Origin: Lactuca virosa
Taxonomy: Eukaryota > Streptophyta > Magnoliopsida > Asterales > Asteraceae
Reading direction: 5' to 3'
DNA: 64,000 nucleotides
NCBI GenBank assembly: GCA_928212115.1
Contig: CAKMRJ010002223.1
Coordinates: 302,183,675 to 302,247,674 of the forward strand
The notes under the pieces were generated by a model. That model was not told the origin of the DNA, ran no database searches, and worked only from the letters and a program-made list of their open reading frames with translations. Each line of letters opens with the position of its first letter. The first letter of the stretch is position 1. The position numbers and the translations under genes were made by a program. Shown here piece by piece: positions 44,503-55,349 of this stretch.

Positions 44503-44538
44503 GTTAGTGGAGCGTGTGTGGTTAACCGACACACTAAT
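44503..44538 (+). other. GAGCGTGTG-module hairpin 1 (B2)
   Basis: GTTAGTG pairs with CACTAAT (one G-U) around the constant insert. Confidence 0.7.
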
Positions 44539-44583
44539 TTGGGTTTGGCATTGGCGGCGAAGAGTGGCTCGATGTTTATCATA

Positions 44584-44621
44584 GATCAATGGAGCGTGTG
44601 TGGCTAACCGACACATTGATT
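44584..44621 (+). other. GAGCGTGTG-module hairpin 2 (B2)
   Basis: GATCAATG pairs with CATTGATT (one G-U). The arms are unlike those of the other copies although the insert is nearly identical. Confidence 0.75.
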
Positions 44622-44674
44622 AGGTGGTAGTAGCATTGGGTGCACCATGTGATTCGCATGGTTATTCACACCTT

Positions 44675-44705
44675 GTTTGTGATCCTCGGCATCCCAGTCG
44701 CAAAC
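44675..44705 (+). other. GGCATCCC-family hairpin e (B2)
   Basis: GTTTGTGA (44675-44682) pairs with TCGCAAAC (44698-44705), one G-U. The loop is TCCTCGGCATCCCAG. B1's counterpart has GTTTTGTGA/TCACAAAAC. Confidence 0.7.
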
Positions 44706-44850
44706 TTGAAGGGCATAATCGAGATTTAAACATGCCATTGAAAAGTTCAATGAATCTCAAAAGATCTAGGAGTTTCAATTCATTTAAAACTTAAATTTCT
44801 TTTTCGTTTTTCATGGTGGAAATTGGTAAATCGTCATTTACCTACCTTCA

Positions 44851-44900
44851 AATATTCTGCAACTAGATTACGGCATCCCTCTTCTAGGTTGTAGAGTATT
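44851..44900 (+). other. GGCATCCC-family hairpin f (B2): constant 17-nt loop
   Basis: AATATTCTGCAACTAG (44851-44866) pairs with CTAGGTTGTAGAGTATT (44884-44900) with two G-U pairs and one bulge. The loop is ATTACGGCATCCCTCTT, identical to B1 hairpins b and d. Confidence 0.87.
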
Positions 44901-44980
44901 GTGTTGGATCCTAGCCTTGATGTTTCGCTTGGGTGTTACATCAAGGATTCTAATCAACTTGACTTTCTCCCGTTTTGTAG

Positions 44981-45620
44981 ATGTCTAAATCTTACAATGG
45001 TCTTCCCAAGTCCCTTGGGACAAGCTTTCCAAATGAAGATGACGTTCCACGATACGATCAAGGAAATGAGAGTCATGCTTCACTTCCTCCACCTCCTCCA
45101 ATTATTCTCATTCTCCCTAACCCACAAGTTCAAAGGCTTGAAAAGTTCAAGCTCACTCAAGCCCTATTGGCAAGTAAACACGAAAATGGGAAACCTGTGT
45201 GTGCATACGTCTTGGAGATAAAGTCACACATTGACAGGTTAAGGATGTTGGGTGTCGAGATTTCAGGTGAGTTAGCTGTTGACTGGGTTCTTCAGTCGTT
45301 TCCTGAATCATATAGTGAGTTCGTTAGAGAGTACTATATGATGATCCATGACGTGACCCTCAATGATTTGACCTATTTGCTTATTGCTGCTGAATCAGCG
45401 ATGATTTGGCGCACTGGTCAAGCAAACTTGATTGGTCGATCAAACTCCCATACTTCATTGGACACTGGATACATTGGAAAAGACTGAGATTGTTCCTTGC
45501 TATGTACCAAAGGAGTTCATTTACTTTTATTGCCAAGAGAAGGGGCATTGGAGACGAAGCTGCCCAAACTACCTGAGAGATCTAAGAGATGGGAGAGTCA
45601 AGACGTATGACTCGAGTACG
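44981..45620 (+). pseudogene. gag of copia-like element B2, frameshifted and truncated
   Basis: Starts MSKSYNGLPKSLGTSFPNED. A proline run (PPPPPII) is followed by UBN2-type gag: VLEIKSHIDRLRMLGVEI, ELAVDWVLQSFPESYSEF, REYYMMIHDVTLND and LLIAAESAMIW. The first frame stops at 45487. The zinc knuckle FYCQEKGHWRRSC lies in another frame and has Tyr where the first Cys should be. It is clearly better kept than B1's gag, but broken. In active elements this protein packages RNA. Confidence 0.85.
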
Positions 45621-46487
45621 GATCCTCTACTTCCAGTAGTACGGGCCCATATTACCTTCCACATCTATCCGTACTTTCCTCATGGATTGCCTTGACTTTA
45701 CCAAGTCCCTCCTACTGCTACTGCTGCACTCTTGTACTAATCTCATCCTAGGCTTACCCTAGGGTAACTCTCCAACCCACTCTCCGCCATCAGCTGCGTA
45801 AGAAGTCCCTGCTACCCTTACCTAACTAGCTCGCGAATACCATTATATATTATTTAGACCAGATAATTCTTCGAATGAGAGGCCCTACCCTACAACGGTT
45901 GGACTCAAACAAGAGCTGCGAAATAGGGTTAGGCCTAACCTTATGAAATTATTCAGTCCTCACAATATATAACTTAACGTATTCTTTTACTAATTAGTTA
46001 AGGCTAACTAGGACTCCTAAAGCACAACGCAAGCAACATTCAGGCATTGGGTACCCCAAACCAAGCATATCCTATCCATGCTATCATATCACTGACTACT
46101 TAGTACTATCACGCAGCTTAATAAGCACAAACAACAGGCATATCAGACATCCTACTAGATCCTTATCCCTATTCTAGCATACAGTTCATATACACATTCA
46201 ACAGGCATAAAAAGCATCCTTCCTAGATCCTTAGCCCTAATCTAGCATGCAGTTCTCATAATCATATCATAACATAACATAAATTTATGGGTATATTGGG
46301 GAAAACTTACTTGACCTCGGCCGGTCGCACGCATCACACACTTTGTTCTTTTCAGAGTTCTTTTCTCTTTTCAATTTCTTTTCAAACTCCTTTTATAAAA
46401 ATAATTTTACTTTTGAAAAATTTTCATACCAAGTCCTTAGTTTGAGTTCAGACACACCCGAGAGTGTGCCCGAATCCCTCAAACCAA
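45621..46487 (-). other. untranslated leader of element C
   Basis: On the minus strand it matches A's leader, including the 'ATATGGGTAGGT...GGGCCCGTACTACTG' block near 45640. No coding signal. Confidence 0.6.
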
Positions 46488-46500
46488 GGCTCTAATACCA
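46488..46500 (-). other. primer-binding site of element C
   Basis: On the minus strand TGGTATTAGAGCC, one change from the tRNA-iMet site used by A, B1, B2 and D. Confidence 0.85.
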
Positions 46501-46825
46501 ACTTGTAACATCCCAATTTTCAAGACCAAAAAATTTTTGTTTTAATTATGTTACTTATAAATCCGTTTACTGAAAAACATCATCGATATCATATAAAACT
46601 ATAAAACCATAATCACATGTCTCAAAATCAGATCACCAATAGTAATAATATCAGAGTACAATCCCATGGATCTCAAAATGCGGAAATCATGTGTGTGCGA
46701 TGCGCTGCTACTGTGCAAGCTCCTTCCCCTTCGACGAAGAGGTACCTGAAACCAAAACTGTAAACTGTAAGCACAAAGCTTAGTGATTTCTCCCATCATA
46801 CCACATACCATACATCAAACATACT

Positions 46826-46990
46826 GGCGGGCAGTTCTGGGGTGCCCGACCTACCCTGCCAGGAAATTCTGGGGTGCCCGACCTACCCATGTCAAGCAGT
46901 TCTGGGGTGCTTGACCTACCCTGCCAGGCAATTCTGGGGTGCCCGACCTACCCATGCCAAGAAGTTATGGGGTGCTTTACCTACCCTTCG
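46826..46990 (-). repeat. 32-33 bp minisatellite in the C LTR
   Basis: Five copies carrying TTCTGGGGTGCCCGACCTAC, alternating 32 and 33 bp apart. Confidence 0.9.
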
Positions 46991-47442
46991 GTCCTTACGA
47001 CTGCACTCGGGGACTATTCCCCCTACTACCTACTATCACATACATCATATCATACTAACACATAAACATATCAGGTAGCAGGAAATCCAGATGAATATCA
47101 TAAAGACAGACATCTACTAAACAACTCTACTAGTGGGCCAACATTGTGGCCTTAGACCCACTTCTACTGGAAGGTAACTCACCTCAGTGTCGTGAAGTCT
47201 GAACTATGCTCGATGCCGGGATCAACTCCTCTCAACCCCTACACATAACAACCTTCCTTAATTTACCATTACATACTCTTAACCCCTACAAGAGTTACTC
47301 AGGTCAAAGCCAAAGTCAAGGTCAACACCTTGGTCAAAGTCAACTCTGGGTCAAAGTCAACGTCTGGTTGACTCAAGTAGCCGAGTTGACCCAAAAAATT
47401 CTCCAAGTCCTCAATTCCTTTAAACACTAAAACCTCGATTCT

Positions 47443-47790
47443 ACTCGCCGAGTCTTGCATGTACTCGTCGAGTTCTACTTCTTACAAAGTCGGGACCTTC
47501 TTCAACTGACGCGCCGAGTTCATCCTTGAACTCGTCGAGTCCTTCTTCATGCAAGAAGACACATTTAACCCTGGACTCGCCGAGTTCCTTATGAACTCGT
47601 CGAGTACGCCTTCATGCAGTTGGGACTTGCCGTGAACTCGCCGAGTTCTGTTCTTGAACTCGCCGAGTTCCATGATCTTTAAGTCCATAAACGAGCCCAA
47701 CTTACTAAGTCCTCTTCCAAACTCAACAAGTTGTTCAATATCATAAAATATTGAGGAAGCTGTGACCCAACTCGCCGAGTCGTATGAGCG
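47443..47790 (-). repeat. ACTCGNCGAGT cluster in the C LTR
   Basis: Many exact or near copies, for example 47595-47605 and 47636-47646. A smaller group lies at 48415-48505. Confidence 0.85.
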
Positions 47791-47886
47791 ACTCGTCGAG
47801 TCCCTCAATGACCAAATCCATACAGCCAATTTTAGTCGCTCTTAACACATCTGAAACATAGATATGACCTCCGAGGGTCCATATTA

Positions 47887-47911
47887 CACGTAAAGTTACA
47901 AACTTTACGTG
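47887..47911 (-). other. LTR hairpin of C (AAAGTT/AACTTT core)
   Basis: CACGTAAAGTT pairs perfectly with AACTTTACGTG around a 3-nt loop. The other hairpin is at 48033-48056. Confidence 0.8.
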
Positions 47912-48589
47912 CATGCAAGGTGTTATGAGCCAAAAACCCATTTCCAAGTCTAAAATGAAGTCTAGGCCAAAGGGAAGGGTTAAAGCATAACAAACTCGTG
48001 AACTTTATAGCTATAGGGCTGAAAGGGATCTGGATCTAAAGTTACAACTTCAGATCACACTTCATACTCAAAAGGTTCACAGATTTTCTTAAAGATGGCC
48101 CTAAACTCAAACATGGAGAGATCTATCAATAGGAAAGTCAAGGAAGCAACTTTATACCTTTAAGGGACAGGAAATGTAGCTTGAACCTTGGATCTACTGC
48201 TTCCTTGAACCCTCTAGCTCCTTCTTCTTCCTCCTCTAGCTTCAAAATCACACAAACACTCTCACAATTGACTCACACGCTCAACAAAGCTCAAGGGACA
48301 CAAGTTAGGGCGTTCTGGACTAAGGGATACGATGGGGGCTGTATGGGAGGCGAGTTAGTGCGTTTAAATAGGGTGCAAACCCTAAAATTTAGGGTTTCAC
48401 CCGGACAGGTCTACTCGTCGAGTCGGGGCTTCCGACTCGGCGAGTAGATTGTCACCCCCGCGTCTAAATACTCGCACCTACTCGTCGAGTTGGGCCCCCA
48501 ACTCGTCAAGTCCCTGTGTAAATCCATAATTAATTAAATTTAAAATACGTACCGGGAACCGGGTGTTACATATAGATATAAATTCTCAT

Positions 48590-49681
48590 TGTAACATCTG
48601 GGTTTTCAAGGTATTGTTTTGCTTTATTATAAATGAGAATTGGAGGGTCATGACGTAGTGGCACATGACCTGGATTGACCGCAACTTCATTTAATGTACT
48701 ACGACGTGACTTGGCCACGACGTGGGAAGCGTTTTGGGCTAAAACCCTAATATGCGGGATGGGTGCCTTATTTAACCGCACTAACTCCTAGGATTGCCTC
48801 AATTAGCAGCCTCCACTCTCTGAGAAACCTGCCCCTCATAACCCTAGCGTCCATATTTAATCTTGAGTGCTCTTTTGGTGATTTTAGCTCTTTGAAGACG
48901 AAGAAGTCTCTTTTGGTGCATTGTTCCAGCAAGCCAACCTCCTCCCATCACTTTGTGTTGTTTTTGGACCATTGTGAGTTATCAAGCTCCTATCTTTCTC
49001 CTTCAAGCATGATAGATCTAAGCTTTTACCCATTTTTCTCCATTCTTGGGCTTGTTTGGATGCATGGAATCCATAAAGTTAGCAACTTTATGGATCATGA
49101 AGGCTCTTAAGTAAACATAAGTTTCAGATCTGAAGTTTGATGGTGAATCAAGATCCATGCATGAGATGTTGGTGCTTTTTCCCCATTTTTGACCTAAGTT
49201 GAGCTATAGACTTGCATTGGTCATGCATGACTAAAAAGCATTGATCATTGTGATGTATTAGACCTTAGGATTGCTCCTGGAAAGTTTGATGCAAGGCTTA
49301 ACAGATTAAGAGTTGAATTTGTTAAGTTGTGGGCGCCCAGTTCTCACGATGTAGCGATGGTTGCCAAGACGTGGTGACTGGAGGGTCGCCCGACTATTTT
49401 TTCATCTAGTTCCCACGAGGTGGCGACCTATTGAGGTTGACTTTGACCGTTGACTTTTGACCATGGTTGAATTTTGGCCAACTTGGAGGTTTTAGGGTGT
49501 AGACTAAGTGGATACTTCTTTATTGTTGTTTAGGTGTTATGTAGTACCTGTCTTCACTATGTGAGGGCCGTTGTGTTTTGGCTGCTACTTGCGAGGTGAC
49601 TCTTCTCACTATATTACATGTGTAGTAGTGTATGCATGCTGACCAACTGGGTCTTACTTGTTGATGTGTTTTGTGTAACTA
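48590..49681 (+). repeat. LTR fragment F (gypsy type)
   Basis: Starts TGTAACATCTGGGTTTTCAA and runs until another LTR begins at 49682. It has TATTTAAC near 48770, CCACGNCGTGG-like motifs (48714-48724 exact) and a hairpin at 49069-49095. No internal region follows. Confidence 0.7.
49069..49095 (+). other. LTR hairpin of F (AAAGTT/AACTTT core)
   Basis: ATCCATAAAGTT pairs perfectly (12 bp) with AACTTTATGGAT around AGC. The core equals that of A, C and D; the arms differ. Confidence 0.85.
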
Positions 49682-49939
49682 TGTAACGTCCCAAAATTAT
49701 GAGGTAAAAAAAATCAATTTTAATTCAACCAAAACATTAATTATCTTTAAGTCAACATTCAAAATCATTTTTCTAAATATTCAAAAGTACTTTATAAGAA
49801 AACAGTTATCAGAGTACAATCACAAAATCATCATAATGCGGAAACATGGGTGGATGCATTGCGATCAAGTCGGGTCCTTCCATTTCGAATCGGAAGTACC
49901 TGAAACCATAACCATAAAAGCGGTAAGCACAAAGCTTAG
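49682..49939 (-). repeat. LTR fragment F' (minus strand, end of an LTR)
   Basis: TGTAACGTCCCAAAATTATG at 49682 and 'AAGCACAAAGCTTAGTG' at its end match the start of the inverted C LTR (46504-46790), with divergence. Cut by LTR G. Confidence 0.65.
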
Positions 49940-50070
49940 TGTAACGCCCGCAGATTCGGGCTAGTCAATTTAGAGATAATAATCGTTAAAAATGACTTTC
50001 TGATAGAAGATTATTTAGCATAAATATTCTTAACCAAAGTTATAGTATATGTCACAAGGATTCCGTACAT

Positions 50071-50640
50071 ATAAAGAACGTTGAAATCCGACTTAAAACG
50101 AAGAAGTTATGACCCGTCGAAGTTTTTGTGACAAAATTGGCATGGCTCCGTGTAACGTAAAAAGTGAATTTTTGACGAAATACTTTTTAGCCTTAGGAAT
50201 CTAAATGAAAGTCGTATTATACGTTAAACCGAGAGTGTGCATATAAAGAACGTCCAAATTTGACTTCGTTAGAGGAAGTTATGATTTTTCTAAGATTTAG
50301 CGTGGCAGTACACAGCCTGAAAATCGAATTTTAAATCGATCGATTTTTAGCTGACACAACCTAAATGAGAATTGTTGATCTCATTAATAGGAGCTCAACA
50401 ATATAATGACAGTCGAAAACGGACGTCGGATGACAGAGTTATGAATTTTTAACGGACTTTAACTGTCTAAGCTTATTAAAATATAACTTTAAAAATAAAT
50501 TCAAAATTAGCCGACGGAGTCTAAACGAAAGTTGTATATCACATCTCTACCTATGTGTGGATATAAAGAACGTCAAAAACGGAGCTCGTATGTGAAAGTT
50601 ACGGATTTTAGAAGATAATTAGTTTTTGGAGTAACCAGCG
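50071..50640 (+). repeat. four diverged ~160-bp direct repeats in LTR G
   Basis: Anchors of the form ATAAAGAACGTC followed by AAAACGGA... and GAAGTTATGA start at 50071, 50243, 50403 and 50563, i.e. 172, 160 and 160 bp apart. Confidence 0.8.
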
Positions 50641-50765
50641 AGTGACACGTGACGCGATCTGAGCCACTGCTTCTTCCCCATGCCTTACCACCAGATGGTG
50701 ACACGTGGCCAACGAATGCCCAACGTTTAACTAGGGAACTCCCCGCGTTCGGCATATTCACAGTC

Positions 50766-50773
50766 TATAAATA
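50766..50773 (+). promoter_or_regulatory. TATA box of LTR G
   Basis: TATAAATA in the context CTATAAATAGAAG, downstream of the four ~160-bp repeats. Confidence 0.7.
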
Positions 50774-51617
50774 GAAGACGCAAATCACTCCATTATTCAC
50801 ACCTTTCTCACCCATTCTCTCCCAAACACCCTCAAACCCTCTAAGCCTTTCCCTAGCACCTCCTAGGTGTTAGTAGCGAGTTTTGGAGCACCATAAGGCC
50901 CCGAGAATAAGAGCTTTCGGCTCAGAAGTTCTGCCCGTGCAAGGCCCAGTTCCTCGCTAAACCCCCTTGTAAGTTAGTTATTCTTACCATCCTTTAAGTA
51001 TAACTTATGTTTAAGTTCATTCTCGTTTTTATGAACCTATAAACAAGATTTATCAGTGATTCCAAGTCTTTATACTGATTGATCTACTTAAGGGGATGAT
51101 GTCTAGGCTATGATTTAGTGAGGTGTTTAAAGTGGGATTTCAAAACAGCATACTTCTTATACCAAACGGACCCTACCTCCAATATGATCCTCCATGGTTG
51201 TTCCTTACTTGATAGATCATGAAAGTAGACTTTGAGTTAATGATGAATCTAGACTAATAATTAGTCACAATAAATATTAGACTAAAACGTAGTGATAATA
51301 ATACTAGGTTTCGTCAAAGAAAAAGACAGTTGCAAGAAGCGAAGCGTTGTCCGAGTTTCGAGTCGTCGCTTTATCAAGTGAGTGCATAGTCCCTTTCATG
51401 AACATGATTTTAATACAAGTATTAATTAAAGTATTAAATATATGTTTATGTGTGAAATATTTGATATTTCCTGAAATACGTGTTAAGAGAATATCTGACA
51501 ATATATGATGGTTTAGGATACAGAGTAAACCTAAATTAATTAAGAGGAATACTGGGTAGTATCTTCTTATGAGTACGAGTGAGATATACATGGAGGGTAG
51601 AACTTTAAAATTTGATA

Positions 51618-51800
51618 TTTATCCGAGAGCATGGATTAGACATACTCATTCGCCCCTAATCCCAGAGTATGGAGTGGGCATAATTATTCGTCATTGATCC
51701 GAGAGCATGGATTAGACATACCTGATCCGGGAGTATGGATTAGGTAAAACTATTAATTTTAGATCTGAGAGTATGGATCGTTTCGTTGTGAGGATCGACG
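51618..51800 (+). repeat. minisatellite in LTR G
   Basis: Repeated phrases of the type ATCCGAGAGCATGGATTAGA, with a shorter variant carrying GAGTATGGAT. Confidence 0.75.
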
Positions 51801-51845
51801 AGGTGGGGTAAAATTATCTATATGAGGTGAAATTGTATATTGCGA

Positions 51846-51846
<1 letters not shown>

Positions 51847-51930
<84 letters not shown>
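51847..51930 (+). repeat. (TA)n microsatellite, about 84 nt
   Basis: An uninterrupted TA run. It can extrude as a cruciform and is prone to length change. Confidence 0.97.
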
Positions 51931-51933
<3 letters not shown>

Positions 51934-52143
51934 GTAGGATTGATGTAACACCCCGACTCTCAGGTACAAACTTTCAGTCTTATATTTCCATTAAAAAGGT
52001 CGACTCGACGAGTTGGATGCCCTGACTCGTCGAGTAAGCACGGTTTTTTTCGCGGGTTTTAAGTGACCGACTCGACGAGTCGGAGGACAGACTCGACGAG
52101 TTGGAGCTGGAATGAGAAAACCCTAATTTCTGGGTTTGCACCC

Positions 52144-52151
52144 TATTTAAA
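52144..52151 (+). promoter_or_regulatory. TATA-type core promoter of the D 5' LTR (TATTTAAA)
   Basis: The same CACCCTATTTAAAGGAC block as in A. Conserved in D's 3' LTR at 58119-58126. Confidence 0.6.
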
Positions 52152-52455
52152 GGACCTTAAGTCCCTTTCTTCAGCCCCTTATCACTTGTTGACGGCTAAA
52201 AGGAAACACTAATCGATCTAGACCCCATTCTTGAGTGTGTGAGGAACTAAAATGAGTTTTGGTGCTTTCATTAAGAGAAATCAAAGATTTAGAGGTTTGG
52301 ATTGAAGAAGAGGAAGTGGATCTGCCATCTACATCGTTTTTGAAGCTAGCATGAGGTAAAAAGCTTGTAGCTTGACCCTTTCACACTTAGATCTCTTTAT
52401 GTTAAGATTAGGTTCATTTTAGCTTGTTTGGTGTTTCATTTCGGGTAATGATCAT

Positions 52456-52479
52456 GATCTGAAGTTGCAACTTCAGATC
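52456..52479 (+). other. first LTR hairpin of D
   Basis: GATCTGAAGTTG followed by its exact reverse complement: a perfect 24-nt palindrome. Confidence 0.8.
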
Positions 52480-52592
52480 TAGACTCATCTTACTTCTTAT
52501 GGTCATAAAGTTCTAGCCTTTAGCAATATAATGCCTTATCCTCACTTAGAACCTCTTCTCTAGCTTGATTTTGGCCATTTACACCTTGCATG

Positions 52593-52617
52593 TACGTAAA
52601 GTTTGCAACTTTACGTA
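52593..52617 (+). other. second LTR hairpin of D (AAAGTT/AACTTT core)
   Basis: TACGTAAAGTT pairs perfectly with AACTTTACGTA around TGC. Confidence 0.85.
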
Positions 52618-52699
52618 AGAAGTATGCTCTAGGAACTCAGATCTGCAAAATGGAGCTTTGGGGTGGCTTATAAGCATCTGAATGGAGAAGGACTGAAGA

Positions 52700-52935
52700 G
52701 ACTCGACGAGTTGCATGCCCAACTCGGCGAGTACGATGAAGATTGGCCTTGAAGGTTTCTGCATGGACTCGGCGAGTCAGTAGAGTGACTCGACGAGCCA
52801 GTTAGGGTTTCCTCGACTTCAGATTACGCATAGACTCTACGAGTTGGTGGTAAACTCGGCGAGTCAGTGAGGGTTTTATGACCTTCTGAACTCTTAAGGA
52901 ACTCGACGAGTTGCTAGTTGCAGTCGACGAGTTGA
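52700..52935 (+). repeat. ACTCGNCGAGT cluster in the D LTR
   Basis: Several exact and near copies. Another group lies upstream of the TATA box (for example 52025-52035). The D 3' LTR carries the same sites with more C-to-T type changes. Confidence 0.85.
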
Positions 52936-53457
52936 GTCAACATGGACTGTTGACCTTGACCATTGACTTGTACTTTGACCAAGGGTTGACTAGTTGACTT
53001 CTGGGGCATTTTGGGAAATTGGAAATTTATGGATATGGTTCTATGGTGAATATAGGTGGTGGAGTTTGTGACGGTGATCCGAGAGTTTGAGCTTATCACT
53101 TCAGTGCGACAGTTGTGAGGTGAGTTATCCTCACTTTATCAGCTGGGTCTAAGGCACCAATGCCGGCCCTTATCGGATTTGTATTCGGGTTTATTGCATG
53201 ATATGCTTATTGGTTTACATCCTGGTAGTTAGGATGGTGATATGCTTAGTGACCTGGTTAGGTCGGTATCTTGGTATATAGGATGATGCTATGTTAGTGA
53301 CCGGTTAGGTCTGTATCCTGGTAATAGGATGTTGCTATGACTAGTGATCTGTTAGATCGGTTTGACTGTTATATATGCTAGCGTACGATATGTATGTGCA
53401 CATGTTTGTTGATTGGGGGTTGGGTTGAGGCGGTCCTACTTTGTGCTGAAGGCTAAC

Positions 53458-53650
53458 ATACCCAGGGCGGTCCGAATAAGATGAAGGTCCTAAAAAGGGG
53501 TTCAGTTAGGCCGAAGGCCGAATGAGCGGTCCGGATAGGCTGTAGGCCCTACGAGGTGGTCCAGACGTGCCGAAGGCTCGGAGAGAGGTCCAGATAGGCT
53601 GAAGGCCTGTGAGGCGGTCCAGTCAGGCTGAAGGCTCATTATGCATGCTG
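53458..53650 (+). repeat. minisatellite near the end of the D 5' LTR
   Basis: Tandem units of GCGGTCC(G/A)GA and GGCTGAAGGCC phrases, related to those in A. Confidence 0.8.
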
Positions 53651-53929
53651 TTTGCTTATATGATTATATGATATGGTTATATCTGTATGGCGTTGGTATT
53701 TTGGGGGTAACTCACTAAGCCCTCGAGCTTACATTTATCGATTATTGTTTCAGGTACTTCGGATGATCACAGGACGGCGAAGGCGTGACCGTACACTTCC
53801 TCGATTTATGATTATGATTTCTGGGAACTCTGATATGATAATATTTTGAAAACGAATTGTAATAACTTAATGATTTTTAAATGTTTTAAAAAGTTCAAAT
53901 TTGGCATGATTTTTATGGATGTTACAAGT

Positions 53930-53942
53930 TGGTATCAGAGCC
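53930..53942 (+). other. primer-binding site of element D (tRNA-iMet)
   Basis: TGGTATCAGAGCC three bases after the LTR end. Confidence 0.92.
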
Positions 53943-54737
53943 TTGGTTTGAGTGAATTGGAGAAAACACTCGCGTGTATCCAGTCTCAAATTGAGGACAA
54001 GATTTTAAAACGATTTTCTTAAATGTTTTCAAAATAATAAAGGAGGATGCAAGTGTACGATCAGTCGGAGCTCGCGGATAGACCCCAAAATACCTTACGG
54101 ATTATTTGATTTTGTGGTATGTTAGAACAGCATGCTAGTGATAAGATAGGGATCCTCAGGAATCATATGATAGAATTGCCTGATCTTTGACGCCTTATCT
54201 TATGTAGAGTACCTCATTGATTGTTGTATGACTCTTTCGTGTGTGAATTAACTATTGGGTGAATACTCCAAGTCACATGTTACATGGGTTAAATGGTCTT
54301 AGGGTAAGGGATTGGGTCCTGCTGCGCAGATATTGTCTGAGTCCAACCGTTGTGGGATTAAATCTTTTAGTCTAAGATTGTTTAAGCCGTGCAGTATGTG
54401 ATTGTATTCATGCAATAGTTAACTGGAACCAATGGGGAGTCGTGTGGCAGCTGGTGGATGGGTGGGTTGTGCGAGGTCGGTAGGCCAGTATGAGATATTT
54501 ATCATTCCTCTAGGAGTGAGGATTGAGCGCTCGCTACGTTTGTATATATATTGTTAGGGCGTTGTGATGATACTTGAGACAAATATGGGTAGGTGTGGAA
54601 GGTAGTATGGTCCCGTACTACTGAAAACACAAGACCCATATGCGTAGCAAGGAAGTCACAACCCCGAGGGTTTGGTTGGGAGTAGTTTCCCTGACGTTTA
54701 TGCAGATTATCTGATATCTTCCTGGTATATGTTCAGT

Positions 54738-55349
54738 ATGGTGATGGCGAAACGATTTGAGGCGGGATCCGGATCAAGATCGGGAGCGAGTGGCCAGGAT
54801 AGGCCAATATTGTTCATCGATCAGATAGGGGAGATGATTTCCGTGGAGGTTTCTCAGATTTTGCAAGAAGAATTGTTCGGTGTCATGGACCGAGTCACCG
54901 CCAGGGTGATTGCCAAGTTCGAGGAGCAAGTTACATCCTTGCAATCTGTGAGAGATGTTGCTACCGAGATGACTACTGGGGGAGTGCCGGTGGTGGGGTC
55001 ACAACTAGGAAAGAGGAGGAGGGACTTTTCAGCAAAGGACGAAGGGTTGGAGGCTGCTGACCTGGGTACTGGAAGTCAGGAGTGTCAGGAGTTGTGTGGC
55101 AAGTGTGGGGGAACCCACAGATTTTCTTGTCACAAATTCAGGTGCTACAAGTGCGGGGGGAGAGGGCATGTGCAACGGGATTGCAAGAAGGATCATATAT
55201 GCTTTCACTGTCACCAGCCAGGTCATTTCAGGTCCAGCTGTCCTGTTGAGGGCGGAAGGAATTCAGATTCCAGCGGTCATCGTTCCTCAGGAGGTCAAAG
55301 TCGAGCCGCAAGAAGTATCTGGTATGTAATTGGAAACCCCATTCTATAA
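54738..55349 (+). pseudogene. shortened gag of element D with zinc knuckles
   Basis: Start chosen at 54738 (MVMAKRFEAGSGSRSG) because its context matches A's gag start. About 203 residues: a Ser/Gly N-terminus, a helical stretch (MISVEVSQILQEELFGVMD), a basic patch (GKRRRDF), then CGKCGGTHRFSC, CYKCGGRGHVQRDC and CFHCHQPGHFRSSC. The central Retrotrans_gag fold seen in A is absent, so an internal deletion removed it without breaking the frame. Nucleic-acid binding through the knuckles could survive; particle formation probably could not. It may be translated, so 'pseudogene' is a judgement. Confidence 0.8.

Larger units (their letters stand above)
44220..44640 (+). other. conserved structured leader block of B2
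   Basis: Matches B1 11210-11620, including the TATAAAAT-loop hairpin (TTGCC/GGCGA here) and two GAGCGTGTGTGG modules. Confidence 0.6.
42556..45620 (+). mobile_element. copia-like element B2, 3'-truncated, inside element C
   Basis: Same family group as B1: LTR TGTTGGATTAGTG...CCATCA (42556-43356), tRNA-iMet primer site, AT-rich leader, structured leader block and gag. It stops abruptly around 45620, where inverted leader sequence of element C begins. No 3' LTR or target duplication is found, so a deletion removed the right part of B2 together with C's gag region. Confidence 0.82.
41253..48570 (-). mobile_element. Ty3/gypsy element C (minus strand), broken and carrying copia-like B2
   Basis: Reading on the minus strand: 5' LTR 48570-46504, primer site, leader to about 45621, then the foreign B2 (45620-42556), then reverse transcriptase and RNase H to 41253, where the Athila-like LTR begins. 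Gag, protease and the start of reverse transcriptase are missing, as is everything after the RNase H/integrase boundary. Confidence 0.8.
46504..48570 (-). repeat. 5' LTR of element C (minus strand)
   Basis: 2,067 bp with TGTAAC/GTTACA tips. It holds the rc TATA box at 48363-48370, palindrome clusters at 48415-48505 and 47443-47790, twin hairpins at 48033-48056 and 47887-47911, and a 32-33 bp minisatellite at 46826-46990. The order of modules is the same as in A and D. Confidence 0.9.
49940..51943 (+). repeat. LTR fragment G
   Basis: Starts TGTAACGCCCGCAGATTCGG. A TATA box lies at 50766-50773, four diverged ~160-bp repeats at about 50071-50640, a small minisatellite at 51618-51800 and a (TA)n tract near the end. 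It is cut at 51944 by the LTR of element D before any CA end is reached. Confidence 0.7.
51944..53926 (+). repeat. 5' LTR of element D
   Basis: 1,983 bp, TGTAACACC...GTTACA. TATA box at 52144-52151, palindrome groups at 52002-52110 and 52700-52935, hairpins at 52456-52479 and 52593-52617, minisatellite at 53458-53650. Confidence 0.92.

Noticed and set aside
46826..46990. Regularly spaced repeats as a CRISPR-like array
   Set aside because: Units are contiguous and degenerate with no unique spacers, and the context is a plant LTR.
46842..47078. Cys/Pro-rich open frames with repeats
   Set aside because: Translations of the minisatellite in LTR C; all frames stay open because the unit lacks stops.
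51840..52025. Open frame made of alternating Tyr and Ile
   Set aside because: Translation of the TA microsatellite; no protein.
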